DNA of 64,000 bases from Globodera rostochiensis (Eukaryota; Nematoda; Chromadorea; Rhabditida; Heteroderidae): NCBI GenBank assembly GCA_018350325.1, contig JAEVLN010000006.1, forward strand, positions 1,998,693 to 2,062,692, in the 5' to 3' direction. Positions 12,119 through 23,400 of the stretch are shown one piece after another. The notes below the pieces were generated by a model. It was not told the origin of the DNA. It was given only the letters and a program-made list of their open reading frames with translations, and ran no database searches. The stretch's first letter is position 1, and every line of letters starts with the position of its first letter. A program made the translations under genes and the position numbers.

Positions 12119-12433
12119 CCGGGCGGGTACCCTCAAGGCGGGAGGGTACCCGCAAGTCGGGCGGGTACCCGCAAGTCGGGCGGGTACCCGCAAGTCGGGC
12201 GGGTACCCGCAAGTCGAGAGGGTACCCGCAAGTCGAGAGGGTACCCGCAAGTCGAGAGGGTACCCGCAAGTCGAGAGGGTACCCGCAAGTCGAGAGGGTA
12301 CCCGCAAGTCGGGCGGATACCCGCAAATCGGGAGGGTACCCGCAAGTCGGGCGAGTACCCGCAAGTCGGGAGGGTACCCGCAAGTCGAGAGGGTACCCGC
12401 AAGTCGAGAGGGTACCCGCAAGTCGAGAGGGTA
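12119..12433. repeat. 20-bp minisatellite GGGTACCCGCAAGTCGGGAG
   Basis: About sixteen units of 20 bp with GAGAGG or GGGCGG variants. Three units are 60 bp, so all frames stay open and encode repeats such as RVPSRLAGTLSTCGY; these are not genes. The inverted partner is at 23047-23400. Confidence 0.93.
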
Positions 12434-12594
12434 GTTCTTGATCACTGATCAGCATTTCATGACACACTAAGCAATAGGGCGGTTGAGTAAAGCCATAGAC
12501 AACAATATCAATGGGATTGGTGAAGTGACTGGGTGGCCGACCCCTCCGGTTATTGCAAGTCCTAACTATGGACATGACTGCACAACAGGGATGT

Positions 12595-13070
12595 GCTCTG
12601 GTCGCCTTTTACAAACCAGAAATCAGAATTCTGGTTGCATAAAAAAAATCAGAAAACAGAATTCTGGTCCTCCTTTTAAATCAGAATTCTAGTTGCATAA
12701 AAAATGAGAAAACAGAATTCTGGTCCTCTTTTAAAAATCAGAATTCTGGTTGCATAAAAAAATCAGAAAACAGAATTCTGGTCCCCCTTTTAAAAATCAG
12801 AATTCTGGTTGCATAAAAAAATCAGAAAACAGAATTCTGGTCCCCCTTTTAAAAATCAGAATTCTGGTTGCATAAAAAAATCAGCAAACAGAATTCTGGT
12901 CCCCCTTTTAAAAATCAGAATTCTGGTCCCCCTTTTAAATCAGAATTCTGGTTGCATAAAAAAAATCAGAAAACAGAATTCTGGTCCCGCTTTAAATCAG
13001 AATTCTGCATAAAAAAATCAGAAAACAGAATTATGGCTCCCTTTTAAAAATCAGAAACCAGAAGAATTCT
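12595..13070. repeat. about 60-bp tandem repeat with CAGAATTCTGG
   Basis: Around eight units alternate AATCAGAATTCTGGTTGCAT with ACAGAATTCTGGTCCCCC and A-rich spacers. Each unit contains the palindrome CAGAATTCTG twice. Non-coding. Confidence 0.88.
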
Positions 13071-13685
13071 AGTGTCCAAACCGACCAGAAATTGGCCGGC
13101 CTCCCTGCCCCCAAGCTATTAATTATACCCGTGTTCCTTTGAATTGGATTAGCCGTTATTAAATCTAAAAATATTAATAAAATGTAAAAATCACATTTAT
13201 TTACTTTTGGGTGAAAACAAATGTTTGGCCATATTCTTGATCGCGATGGATAATATGGCCCAGACTTTAAATCACCCAAATCATAAACCAATCGACACTC
13301 CTCTTGCTTTTAATGCACGAACCTGAAAACATTTTTATTGGAAGTCAATAGGAAGCAACTTATGAGCTTGGACTGAAGTGTCCCTTTCAATGGGTACTCA
13401 GTTATCCATCGCTTAAAAAATGCTCTAAGCTGGCACAAAATAAATTTAACGGGTTGTCTAACGAGCTGCAAACCGGTGACAAATAATACAGAACCATAAA
13501 TGTCTAAAAAGTCTCTTTTTAGATTTTAGATTGTTTTGTTACGATGCTTGTCTCGTGGCCAAATTGGCGCCTACGTCCCGCCGGCAATAAAGCGAAAGGA
13601 TTGGGAAGGGAAAGGGGTGAACCCGTGGCGACCCTCGGGGGATGACCGAAGCCAATTCCCCCAGGGAATGGATAGAAGGTGCTAG

Positions 13686-13850
13686 GTAATTCCGACAGTA
13701 AGTAATTTCGACAGTGGGTAATTTCGACAGTGTCATTTTCGACAGTGGATAATTTCGAAAGTGAACTTTTTTTTTTATTTCACCGTTTTTCACCACTTCC
13801 GACAGTGAGTACTTTCGACAACGGGTAATTTCGACAGTGACTATATTTTT
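13686..13850. repeat. degenerate TTTCGACAGTG repeat
   Basis: At least seven copies of a roughly 16-base word AATTTCGACAGTGGGT or its variants, interrupted by a T-run. It has the look of the subterminal part of an element, but I found no matching inverted end. Confidence 0.6.
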
Positions 13851-13897
13851 TTAAAAACAAATTGCTAAATGGATAGAGATTTGTGCTTGCTAATTTT

Positions 13898-14487
13898 TTA
13901 GAAATGCAAATGGTAGGAAACAGCGCGGAGGTAGGCAAGCGGTTCACGGTTGTTAAAATCCGCGAGAAGAGCAGTCAAATTGTTGTCTTGACGAACATAT
14001 TTCCCTTTTCGAATTTGATGAGGACCACGAATGCCATCTGCTGGCGCCGCATGAAAATCGGCTAATCTATGCGCCCACATTCCATCTTCCTCTAACAATT
14101 TTCGTACAAAAGAACTCAGTCGTTGATTTCCCCTAAGGTGAACGTTCCACACGCCGTGCCAGCCTTCGTGCATTTCTTATCTTTTTAATTAATTTTAAAT
14201 AATTTTATGATTGTTAAACTACATCATATTGGCCAATGATTGGTGGATGATTATGGACTGCTGTCACACGCCCCATTTTGAAACGAGTCCCGTCCTCAGC
14301 AAGTTGCCATGGAATTTGGATACTGGCACGCCCTGGGCAATATGGCTCGCCTTGGGCATCTCCAATATTCCCACCCTTCCTCCATTCGAGATTCGTTCTC
14401 AAAGCAGTATTCAAAGGATTGGTAGGAAAGCAAAATTCGTCCAAGATTGGACTTTGTTTCATTGAAACGCACAAGAGCCCATTTCAC
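13898..14487 (-). pseudogene. MULE-type transposase relic with FLYWCH zinc finger
   Basis: Minus strand. At 14487-14214 a FLYWCH-like finger is visible, but in two frames: ESRMEEGWEYWRC is in one, and GEPYCPGRASIQ with TAVHNHPP in the next. The YWRC, C, and HNH features therefore need one frameshift. At 14173-13898 follows HEGWHGVWNVHLRGNQRLSS through REPLAYLRAVSYHLHF. This matches the C-terminal region common to FLYWCH/MULE-type transposases (EGWHN motif, KYVR, Leu-Arg end). The catalytic middle is absent. This is a decayed autonomous DNA transposon or a relic of a domesticated copy. Confidence 0.72.
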
Positions 14488-14508
14488 TCGGGCAAAAAGG
14501 CAAATGAC

Positions 14509-14896
14509 CAGGCATGGACACGGTTACCCGTAACCGCGGTTATCCGCGGTTAACCGCGGTTACCCGCGGTTAACGGTTATGGAATTTAAAAGGTCACGGT
14601 TACGGGCGGTTAATGGTTATGAGATTTTGAGGGCGGGCGGTTACGGTCGGTTAACGGTTATGACCTCTAAAACCGCGGTTAACCGTCGTATCCGTTATTT
14701 TTTGGCTGCTGAGGAAATGCGGTTAACCGCGGATAACCGCGGGCGGTTAACGGTTATGAGATTTTGAGGACGGGCGGTTACGGGCGGTTAACGGTTATGA
14801 GATTTTTAAGACGGGCGGTTACGGACGGTTAACGTTTCTAAGTGTTTGAGGACGGGCGGTTACGATTAAGGAAATTCATAACCGTGTCCATGCCTG
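14509..14896. mobile_element. hAT-like element (388 bp), CAGGCATGGACACGG family
   Basis: Inverted ends CAGGCATGGACACGGTTA and its complement are flanked by an exact 8-bp duplication CAAATGAC (14501-14508 and 14897-14904). Nearly the whole element is iterations of CGGTTAACCGCGGTTA and GGGCGGTTACGG words. It shares this vocabulary with the element at 16638. Confidence 0.92.
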
Positions 14897-14965
14897 CAAA
14901 TGACTATGTTCAGAACCTTATTCTTCACATTGCTGGTCAAATACCAGATAAGAAAAACCCATTTT

Positions 14966-15190
14966 GATGCTGGTATTCATAATGCTAAGGATAATTATCT
15001 GCAGCTACGGATAAGCGGATAGGGTAGCTGCAGATAAAAAAATCTGCAGATAAAATCCGTATTCATAATGCTAGCGCTAACTATCTGCAGCCGAGGATTT
15101 TTTTATCTGCAGATTTTTTTATCTGCAGCTACCCTATCCGCTTATCCGTAGCTGCAGATAATTATCCTTAGCATTATGAATACCAGCATC
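14966..15190. mobile_element. long perfect palindromic MITE (225 bp)
   Basis: The left arm starting GATGCTGGTATTCATAATGC pairs without mismatch over about 90 bases with the right arm ending at 15190. Only about 45 bases separate the arms. The spacer contains a diverged copy of the arm words (ATTCATAATGCTAGCGC, ACTATCTGCAG). Transcripts would form a strong hairpin. A target duplication is not obvious. Confidence 0.9.
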
Positions 15191-15263
15191 AGCGACATAT
15201 CAAACCAATAAAACGACAAAAAAAAACAATTTTCAACAATTTTTAACAAAATGCCGAAACAAT

Positions 15264-18200
15264 TCATGCTACACAATGTGCCGTTCGTCTATCCAACTCT
15301 TTCATAAAGTTCTTTTGACATTCGTTCGCATTCTTCAACTTCTTTTTTAAGTCCTTTACAAACTTAAAATATTGGTCCTTTTTGCTTGTTTTACGCATTT
15401 TCAGTCGATTCAGTTCGGCTTCAATCCAACTTTTTAGCTGATCGGCCGTAACATTGCTGAATAGCGCTATTTTACGATGCACCGGCTTGCATTTTCCGCC
15501 CAAATATTCAATGACCCCTTCGGCGGTCATTCGTTTTGCCGGGTTGATGTCCATCATATTCTGAATGGAAATAATTTGTTGAATAAAAGTGGCGCCGGTA
15601 GAGTGTAAGGATTTGAGTGTTCCGCTGGTTGGAAGCGAACGGTTAAAACGCCTATGGCGGGGGCAAAAGATCATCCATAAAGAAGAAGGCAAATGGGACG
15701 CCCCGGTAGCTCAGTTGGAAGAGCTGCCCACGGATTGGGTGGAGGACGTGGGTTCGAGTCCCGCCCGGGGCTAACATTATGCCTATTCTTTACTAGTGCA
15801 ATGCCGTAATCGGGATCGAGATCAGAGGCCGGGATCCCGATCCGGAGGGATTATCCCCGGTTTTTTGAATCCCGACCCCTTTTTAGTCGATTCCGTAGTC
15901 GGGATCGCGATCATCGGCCGGGATCCCGATCGGTAGGGATTATCCCAAGTTTTTTTGAAATTCTGTAGTCGGGATCGGTATCAGAGGCCCGGGATCCCGA
16001 TCCGGGTCGAGATCGGGGGAGGGATTATCCCAGTTTTGAAACCCCAAATTGCGATTTCAAAAGTTGATCCCGATCCCGGCTTTCTTAATCACCGGGTAAT
16101 CCCGATCACGGGTTTTACTTAAAATCCCGATCCTACTTCAAAAGTTGATCCCGATCCCGACTTCAAAAGTTGATCTCTTCCAGGGTTTTTTAATCTCGGG
16201 TAATCGCGAGCTCGTTTTTTACTTAAAATCCCGATCCCGACTTCAAAAGTTGATCCCTTCCAGGGTTTTTTAGTCTCGGGTAACCCGTTCCCGTTTTTTA
16301 CTTAAAATCCCGATCCCTACTTCAAAAGTTGATCACGATCCCGACTTTCGTAACCCCTGGTAATCCCGATCCCGATTTTTATTTAAAATCCCGCTCTCGC
16401 TCTACCCTAAAAACATTTGAATTTCTTCAATGAATTTTCTTAAACCAAAGAATTTATCGTAGAATTAAAAATCATAAAATTGTCCGTTTTTGGACAATCA
16501 ATTGCACTTTAACCTTAAAATTTGCCAAATTTTAAATTAATGCTTTATTTTTTAGGTAATGTTTTGGAAGCTATAAGCGCAAAAAGTTCGGAGTCATTAA
16601 CGCTAATCTAATTTGTAATTTAACTAAATATTAAAATCAGGCATGCTCACGGTTACCAATTTCCTTAACCGTAACCGCCCGTCCTCAAACACTCATAACC
16701 GTTAACCGCCCGTAACCGCCCGTCCTAAAAATCTCATAACCGTTAACCGCCCGCGGTTAACCGCATTATTTAAAAATCAATAAAGTTTTCCAGATTTCGA
16801 AAAATCGATTTTTCAAAACTAATTTTTTCCGATCGTGATGTGGCGTCTTTCTAAAATTAAATCAAAATTGGTGTGTATTGAACTTAACAAGTGATTTTTT
16901 TTTTTCAGATTTTGTCAATGAATAAAATTTTTAAATCTTTTTCTAACACTTTCATGATTAAAATCTAACAAAGCGCGACCGATCAGAGTAATTTTTTGTT
17001 TGTTTTTTGCGCATTAGTTTCCTAAAATATTTTTAAGAGAGGGGGTGGGGGTTCGGCGGTGCCGATAGGCGCCGCCGAGGAAAAAAATCGAATATTTAAT
17101 GCTTATGCTGAGAAAAATCGTCCGAATTTTAGATAATTGAGTTCTAAAATGAACTAATTATTTATGTAAATACTTAGAATTTTACTTTTTATAGCTAAAA
17201 TTTTGTAAAAAATGTAAGAATACTTAATCTCCAGTAATCAAAAAAACAACGGATGCGACGGTTAACCGCGGTTTTAATGGTCATAACCGTTAACCGACCG
17301 TAACCGCCCGTCCTCAAAATCTCATAACCGTTAACCGCCCGTAACCGCGGTGCTCTAAAATTCCATAACCGTTAACCGCGGTTCGCGGTTACGGGTAACC
17401 GTGAGCATGCCTGATTAAAATTATGTTTTTTTTTAAAATTTTCGTTTACCACTCACTGACTCACAGCACATACCAGCAAAAGGTAGGCAATTTCAGGCAG
17501 TTTGTGTTTGCACCAAATGTCGAGAATGTTCGGTAACACGCCCGAATAATCGTCCCACCACTTTGGCGACATCTCGCCTTGTCCCGTGTAAAAATTGGCA
17601 CCAGAATACAACGTGTTAATTAAAGCCACTTTATTTATGAGATTTTTCTAAATGTAATTACATCATCATCATCATCATTCATAATATGTTTACACCTATG
17701 AGTCAATTTTTGTCGTTTTTTTCATCTTCTTTAATAGCACACAAAAAAAAATTGGCAAGGCTTCGAAAAACAAAATTAAAATATTTAATATTTTTTTTTG
17801 CATACCTCATAATCGCCCTGATTAATTGTGCTATCTTTGCTATCGAAAAAATTTGAGATAACAATTTCATAAATTGTAACTCCTGCTGCCCAAATATCCA
17901 TTTTTGGTGTTAACTGAAAATATTTGGTGTAAATTGTTTTTTTAAAAATTTAATATTTTAGAAATTTTGCATTTATTGTCTGTTGTGGTTGGTTGTCCGG
18001 TTTTTTCATATACTTGCCGCAACAAAAAGAAGTATTTTTGTTCAATTGCTGACTTTTAAGCTACACTAAATACCTCTAGATCAGGGTGCGCATCGAAAAT
18101 TTTCGAAAAAAAAGGACATCAAGGGTAAAAAAAAAGATTTTGGGGTCCGAAAAAAGGACATTTTACAAAATGTTAAAAAAATGCAGTAAAATCTTTATTT

Positions 18201-20758
18201 TTGGCATGAAATGTACTTTTTTAATCATATTTCTCTCCACCAACAATTTTCCTCAACATTTGGGGGTTGGAAATTGCTCCTTTGGATTTTCGAAAATTTT
18301 GCCGATTTTGATTTTCAAAAATTCAATTTTTTTTTTTTTGCGAATTTTGCTTTAGTGGGGGGGGGGGGGGGGGGGGTCGGCGATGCCGATAGGCGCCGCC
18401 GGGAAAATTTTTTGATTTTAGACTCAATTGGTAAGAAAATTGGTCCAAAAATTCGAATTATCCTGAAAATCAGTACAATAGAATTTGGATAAAAATGCAA
18501 ATATTGTTACATTTTGGACATTTTTAAGAGATGCTGTTTTTAAATGAACACACCTTTAATTAATAAAAATAATTATTTTTAAATTTTAAATTCAAAAAAT
18601 GCATAATTATTTTTGTTCACACCATACATCAAACGATGGAGGGCGTCCTCCTTTCATAAGGCTTTTAAAAGTACTTGCAACGGATGTTATTATATTCGTG
18701 TTGTATAAATGCTATAAAAAGTTAATACTCACAATTATATCGGTTAAAAAAAGATTAATCACAATTATATTGGTAAAAAAAATGATTAATATTGATAGGA
18801 AAATGATTAAATCGGCTAAAACTATTTAACAATGAAAAAATATTTGCAAAATCAAGCGTAAAAGTTGAAAAATTTCTAAAACTTTTTTATGCTCATTTGC
18901 CATAAAAAAATGTGGGCAGCTGCTTTTTTGAGGAATGAAAAAAAAAGTTAATTTTTAATTTTAGGATTTCATTTTTTTTATAGAAAACATTAAAATATAT
19001 CCAATTATTAAATAAATGCTGCTATCAAATTATAAAACAAAATTACTTCACGAGCTTCAATCAAGTCAGGTCCAGCATACATAATAGTACAGCATATGTT
19101 ATCCTTTTTTGTAACATTGACAATTTTGGTTCCATTCATAAAAAGAAAGCTTCCTTAAATTTTCTTAAATTTTTAACAAATAAATTATACATTTTGATTT
19201 TTGCAAAATAAAAACCATTGTGTTACCGTCAAAATCGGTCAGTTTTATTGAGAAGCCGGCGTTAATGTTGAAAAAACTCCTTCGTTTGAATAATAACAAA
19301 TTTTTCGGCTTAAAATCCAAATGGACAGCAACTAAATTTAAAAAAAACTAGGCGTTAACTTTTTTTTTTTGTTAAATTATTTAATAAAATTAAAACATAA
19401 AACTTTTTTTAATAAAACTCCACAAAACGGCCGGTTCGGCACGCTCAGTCAAAAATATGCACCAAATAGGGCTCTCAAAAATCTCCCAAAAATTCTCAAA
19501 ATAACTTTTTTCAAAGATAACGGAATTGTTTTCATTTTTTGCAGGAAACAAAATTGGCTAATTAATAATATAAATCTATTAAATAATTTAAAACCTTTAT
19601 GCATGACAACCAACGTATTCATAACATCTTTTATCAAATTTTTAAGCTCATCACTCGTCCTTTTTTCTCCTCGGAGCAATTCTTCGTCCAAACTCTTTTT
19701 GCCCAACTCCAAAATGGTCATAAATCGTAAGTTGTTATAAGGGTCTTGAAATTTGCCACTAAAATAAAATACTATTTTCAATATTATTAAATTTTAATAA
19801 GCGTCATTAGGTGTGCTGAAGAGTTTCGGTAAATGTTTGGTCTATAATAATATTTCTAAATGCATATTTTCAAAAATGATGGGGGGGGGGGGTTTAATTG
19901 TTTTGTTAATATTTGTGAGCTTTGTATGTTCTAAATATTTTTTATTTTGATTAGGGTTCAATTTATGCCCGCATGCGGTGCGGGTATTATTGAATTACCT
20001 TATTCAAATTATATTTAAAATTTAAAAACAACCAAAAAATAATTTTTACTGACTAATCAAGCATGTTGATGATGTGTTCCTTTGCCATTTCGACATTGTT
20101 TAGTGCAGTTAAAATTTTTTCACTGTTAACATATTGATCGTGATCATTAACGCCATAAAGTTTGATTGCAATACATTTGTCTTTTGGAAGATTTTTCTCG
20201 TTTCGGCCCGAATAACCAATAAAAACCTAAAAAAGCCAATCGGGCATAAGAAAAAGATCAAACCCCATTTTTAAATGATTTGATCGATTCCTTTGGATCA
20301 CAACCGACGGATCAGTGTTACCGATCAGAGATCAGTCAAGTTCCGAGCTCGATAAAGTTCCTTAGGATTAGAACAAAGAGCAAAACTAGATTTTAGGGAT
20401 CCTTTTTTCGATCTGGTGTTTTCGCTTCAGTTTCACTGATCCGTTCACAGGAGCAGCACCAAAATCACACAGATCATATGATCATGAGTAAAAAATGGTG
20501 CCACCAGTGTGTCCAACCACCGGTTTAAAAAGGCATAAAAAATGCCAATGTTCGCACTTGTCCCGTTGCGCCATGATTAAATTGGGCAGGCTGTATCTTT
20601 ACATCCACCATGTTCCCGTGTTTATCTGATCTGTATTGAAGGGTTTGCATCTCCTCAATGGGATAACGAAGGCATTCTTTTTTGGCCGAATGCGTTAGTT
20701 CAATTTGAAAGCAAAGCGAATAAAAGAGTAATAAAATTGCATATTGAATGAGCAGCAT
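15264..20758 (-). CDS. secreted protein kinase, eight exons
   Basis: Exons in transcription order: 20758-20558, 20226-20063, 19758-19595, 19331-19216, 19103-19047, 17913-17806, 17647-17474, 15560-15264. All phases match and give 426 aa, provided intron 2 uses a GC donor (AACAT/GC). With a GT donor just downstream, an in-frame TAG intervenes. The N-terminus is a signal peptide (MLLIQYAILLLFYSLCFQIE). Kinase signatures follow in order: glycine loop GATGQVFIG, lysine motif CIAIKLYG, catalytic loop VHLDFKPKN (Asp, Lys and Asn kept, HRD Arg changed to Leu), metal-binding DFDG, MYAGPDLIE in place of APE, and DIWAAGVTIYE. The tail NPAKRMTAEGVIEYL is followed by a basic helical end. It likely phosphorylates Ser/Thr, probably in the secretory path or outside the cell. 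Some weak motifs leave pseudokinase status open. Confidence 0.85.
15700..15772 (+). tRNA. tRNA-like sequence, probably SINE head or pseudogene
   Basis: A 72-base cloverleaf has a perfect 7-bp acceptor stem (GCCCCGG with CCGGGGC), a D arm GCTC/GAGC, box A TAGCTCAGTTGG, and a T arm with box B GGTTCGAGTCC. The anticodon arm is wrong: the best stem GCCCA/TGGGT closes only a 5-base loop and no T33 is in place, so I assign no anticodon. A diverged copy on the minus strand at 47640-47706 shares upstream sequence AGGCAAATGG-ACGCC, which argues for a dispersed tRNA-derived repeat. It lies in the last intron of the kinase gene. Confidence 0.55.
15795..16400. repeat. degenerate GATCCCGATCCCG repeat block
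   Basis: About 600 bases of iterated GATCCCGATCCCG, TTTTTTAATCCCGGG and ACTTCAAAAGTTGATCCC words inside the last kinase intron. Orientation of the words flips near 16020, consistent with the two subterminal halves of a TIR element whose ends I could not fix. Confidence 0.7.
16638..17413. mobile_element. hAT-like element (776 bp), CAGGCATGCTCACGG family
   Basis: Inverted ends CAGGCATGCTCACGGTTAC are flanked by an exact 8-bp duplication ATTAAAAT (16630-16637 and 17414-17421). Subterminal words TAACCGCCCGTAACCG resemble those of the 14509 element. The core, absent from that shorter element, has the shared GC hairpin at 17055-17076 after a G-run. It sits in a kinase intron. Confidence 0.92.
18083..18500. 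mobile_element. partial element with shared hairpin core
   Basis: A CAGGGTGCGCATCG-like end at 18083 is followed by the G-run (18356-18376), the GC hairpin at 18379-18400 (GGCGATGCC, GATA, GGCGCCGCC), and the GACTCAATTGGTAAGAAAATTGG stretch typical of the cores. I found no right end, so it is probably truncated. It lies in a kinase intron. Confidence 0.55.
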
Positions 20759-21284
20759 TGTTTCTACAAGTTAAAAATTTAATAATTTAATTTTCTTTTT
20801 TTCTGTCAAAATGCAGAAAAATAAATACAAATTTTCGTTAACTTAAACAGAAATTCAAATTTGTTTTTAATTCCCAAAAAGTTTGTCTTTTTATTACTTA
20901 ACCAGGGCAACCCAATGCTATAAATATTTTATACATATATAATATTGTACATTTACGAGAAATAAAAAGAAGTAATATGGACTATTTTATTTTTGAATAA
21001 ATTCCAATTGATTTGGGCATGAACAATTGGCGTAAGCTGAGGGGCGGGGGGGGGAGGCAGGTAGGGGGCGCCAATATCGAGTATAGGTAAAACACCATTG
21101 GCCAGACTGATTCACGTGAATGTCAGCTGTTTTGTACACTTTTATTTAACTATTTTAGTAATTTTGGAATTTAAAAATTTTCTGGGTTACATACACAATC
21201 CGAAATAGCGGCAATTGGAAGGGGAGGTGAAGAATCGGCAACAAAATCGGGATAAATAAAGCGACGGCCCCCATGGGATAAATT
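20759..21284. other. upstream region of the kinase gene
   Basis: The region 5' of the secreted kinase start, presumably including its promoter. It is AT-rich, with a GGGGCGGGGGGGGG run near 21040. Nothing else can be supported. Confidence 0.4.
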
Positions 21285-21452
21285 ACGATCCAAACCAAAC
21301 CAAACTGAAACTTTTGGTTATCCGAACCGAAATTTTTGGTTATCCAAACGAAACCGAAATTTTAGCGAACCGATTGGTAATCCGTACCAAAGCAAAACTT
21401 TTTGGCTATCTGAACCAACCAAACTAAACCAAAACTTTTTGGTTATCTAAAC

Positions 21453-22993
21453 TAGAGACCGGGCAGAAGGGTCGGTCGGTACTTTTCGGTAAATACTGAA
21501 AAAGTACCGGTACCGAAAAGTACCGAAAAAGTCCAAAAAGGTTCGGTCGGTACTTTTTGGTAAAGTACCGAAAAAGTACCGGTACCGAAAAGTACCGAAA
21601 AAAATTGTCGGTACTTTTTCGGTTTTCGGTACCAAAATTTTTTATATTAACTTTTCAACAAAAAATCGTTTATTTTGGAAATCTTGGCTTTCTTAATATT
21701 TATAATTGTGTATTGGGAGATTGCGGTTCAAAAAAATCAGCATTTCGACCTGTTCCTGCTCTGTGGCAAGAAGGCTTAGGCCCCGAGACCGAGACCCAAA
21801 AAACCCGAGAAATTTCCCACAAGTTTTTAGGAGTTATTTTTTGGTTTAATTACATTTTCTTAAGCAATTTTTTCAGAAGGAGCATATTTGTCAAGGAATT
21901 TTCAAAAATTCAAGTTGTTTTGAAAACTTCTGGGGCCTATTTCAATTGGATCATATCTCCGATATGATCCAATGATATGTGATATCTGTGTTTCAATTCC
22001 GTCGTATTGACTGGGATATGATATCATAGGCAGAGGTTACATACGACGGCTGAGTGTGATACGGCATCATACACAGAAATCATATGTCATATGTGCTGTT
22101 TCAATTAATTTTTACCGATATGATATCACATTCTACATATGATTTCTCTCATTACCGTAACCAATATCCCTTTTACGAAACTAATACCCCTTTCCAAATT
22201 CGAAAACGTGATCAAAAGTAGAATTTGGGTCGTAGAATCCAATATGACTTCCATTTTTTCACCCAATTCTGAATTCCGGACCCGAATTCGAACATTTTTT
22301 AGAAATTTTTCGAATTTTTTTTAGCTTTTTTATAAACAGTTTGGTGGCATAAATAAAAAAAGCGAAAAAAATTTTTTCCGAAAGATTGTTCGAATTCGGG
22401 TCAGGGGTTCGAAATTGGTCGAAATAAAAGTCTACGCTTTTAATTGAAACGCGCGCACGATATGTCATATGGAAAGTGTGCCGCGGATGATATCACTTGT
22501 GATATCATACACATATCTCTGATATCACACCCGATCTAATTGAAACGCACATATGACATCCCCATATGACATATCATGGGCGGCACATGATTTTTCATAC
22601 GATTCAATTGAAACAGAAATTTTGCATACGATATGATATCGTATCATAGGATCATATCAGAGATATGACACAATTGAAATAGGCCCCAGGGCATTCAATA
22701 AAAATAATAAAAAGGAATTTGACTCGAGGACTCAACCTCAGACAATAAGGTCTTTTGGTTAACAGTTAAACAACTGAGCCACGTGATATTTTGAATAAAG
22801 GTTGAAAAATTCAAAAATATTACCAATTTTTCCATTCGGTACTTTTTTCGGTCGGTACTTTTTGGTAAAGTACCGAAAAAGTACCGGTACCGAAAACCAT
22901 CGGTACTTTCCGAAAAGGTTCGGTCGGTACCGATGCCTGAGTACCGAAAAGTACCGAAAAGCCTCGGTACTTTCCCGTACCGTCCGATCTCTA
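21453..22993. mobile_element. hAT-like element (1541 bp), TAGAGACCGG family
   Basis: Inverted ends TAGAGACCGGGC and GTCCGATCTCTA are flanked by an exact 8-bp duplication ATCTAAAC (21445-21452 and 22994-23001). Subterminal arrays iterate CGGTACTTTTTCGGT words on both sides. It contains the 21931-22688 element. The 56621 element in the laminin gene has the same TAGAGACCGG ends. Confidence 0.92.
21931..22688. mobile_element. inner TIR element GGGGCCTATTTCAATTG
   Basis: Inverted ends TGGGGCCTATTTCAATTG and CAATTGAAATAGGCCCCA; subterminal words ATATGATATC-like are themselves palindromic. Its core at about 22200-22440 (TATGACTTCCATTTT, GAATTCGAACATTTTT, GGGTTCGAAATTGG) resembles the core of the unrelated-looking element at 40016-40322. 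No clear target duplication. Confidence 0.8.
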
Positions 22994-23046
22994 ATCTAAA
23001 CCAAACCTAACCAAAACTTTTTGGTTATTCAAACCAAACCAAACCG

Positions 23047-23400
23047 AAATCGCGGGTACCGGCCCGACTCGCGAGTACCCTCTCGACTTGCGAGTACCCT
23101 CCCGACTCGCGGGTACCCTCCCGCCTTGAGGGTACCCTCCCGACTTGCGGGTACCCTCCCGACTTGCGGGTACCCTCCCGACTTGCGGTACCCTCCCGCC
23201 TTGAGGGTACCTTCCCGACTTGCGGGTACCCTCCCGCCTTGAGGGTACCCTCCCGACTTGCGGGTAGCGGGTACCCTCCCGACTTGCGGGTACCCTCCCG
23301 CCTTGAGGGTACCCTCCCGACTTGCGGGTAGCGGGTACCCTCCCGACTTGCGGGTACCTTCCCGACTTGCGGGTACTTTCCCGACTTGCGGGTACCCGCC
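23047..23400. repeat. 20-bp minisatellite, inverted partner
   Basis: Units GGGTACCCTCCCGACTTGCG with CCTTGAG variants, the reverse complement of the 12119-12433 array. Copy number and variant order differ from the partner. Confidence 0.92.

Larger units (their letters stand above)
9660..12440. repeat. left arm of large inverted duplication
   Basis: This arm matches the reverse complement of about 23047-25860. Shared parts, in order, are the flank near the TTGTGCATTTGAA segment, the whole of gene C/D, a C-run/G-run pair near 11890 and 11960, the TGGGTTACCAAATCC flank and the GGGTACCCGCAAGTC minisatellite. Spacing between the arms is about 10.6 kb. The arms differ by small indels, so duplication is not brand new. 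Confidence 0.9.
21285..23050. mobile_element. outer element of a three-level nest (AACCAAAC words)
   Basis: Words such as CCAAACCAAAC and TTTTGGTTATCC fill 21285-21452 and resume at 22994-23050, on either side of the next element, whose target duplication is made of these very words. The two halves therefore belonged to one repeat before insertion. Outer termini and target duplication are not clear. Confidence 0.65.

Noticed and set aside
12017..12575. Open frames encoding RVPSRLAGTLSTCGY repeats
   Set aside because: They are translations of the 20-bp minisatellite in all frames, with no conserved flanking coding sequence.
15700..15772. Functional tRNA gene with assigned anticodon
   Set aside because: No 7-base anticodon loop with T33 can be formed and a dispersed relative exists, so only a tRNA-like call is made.
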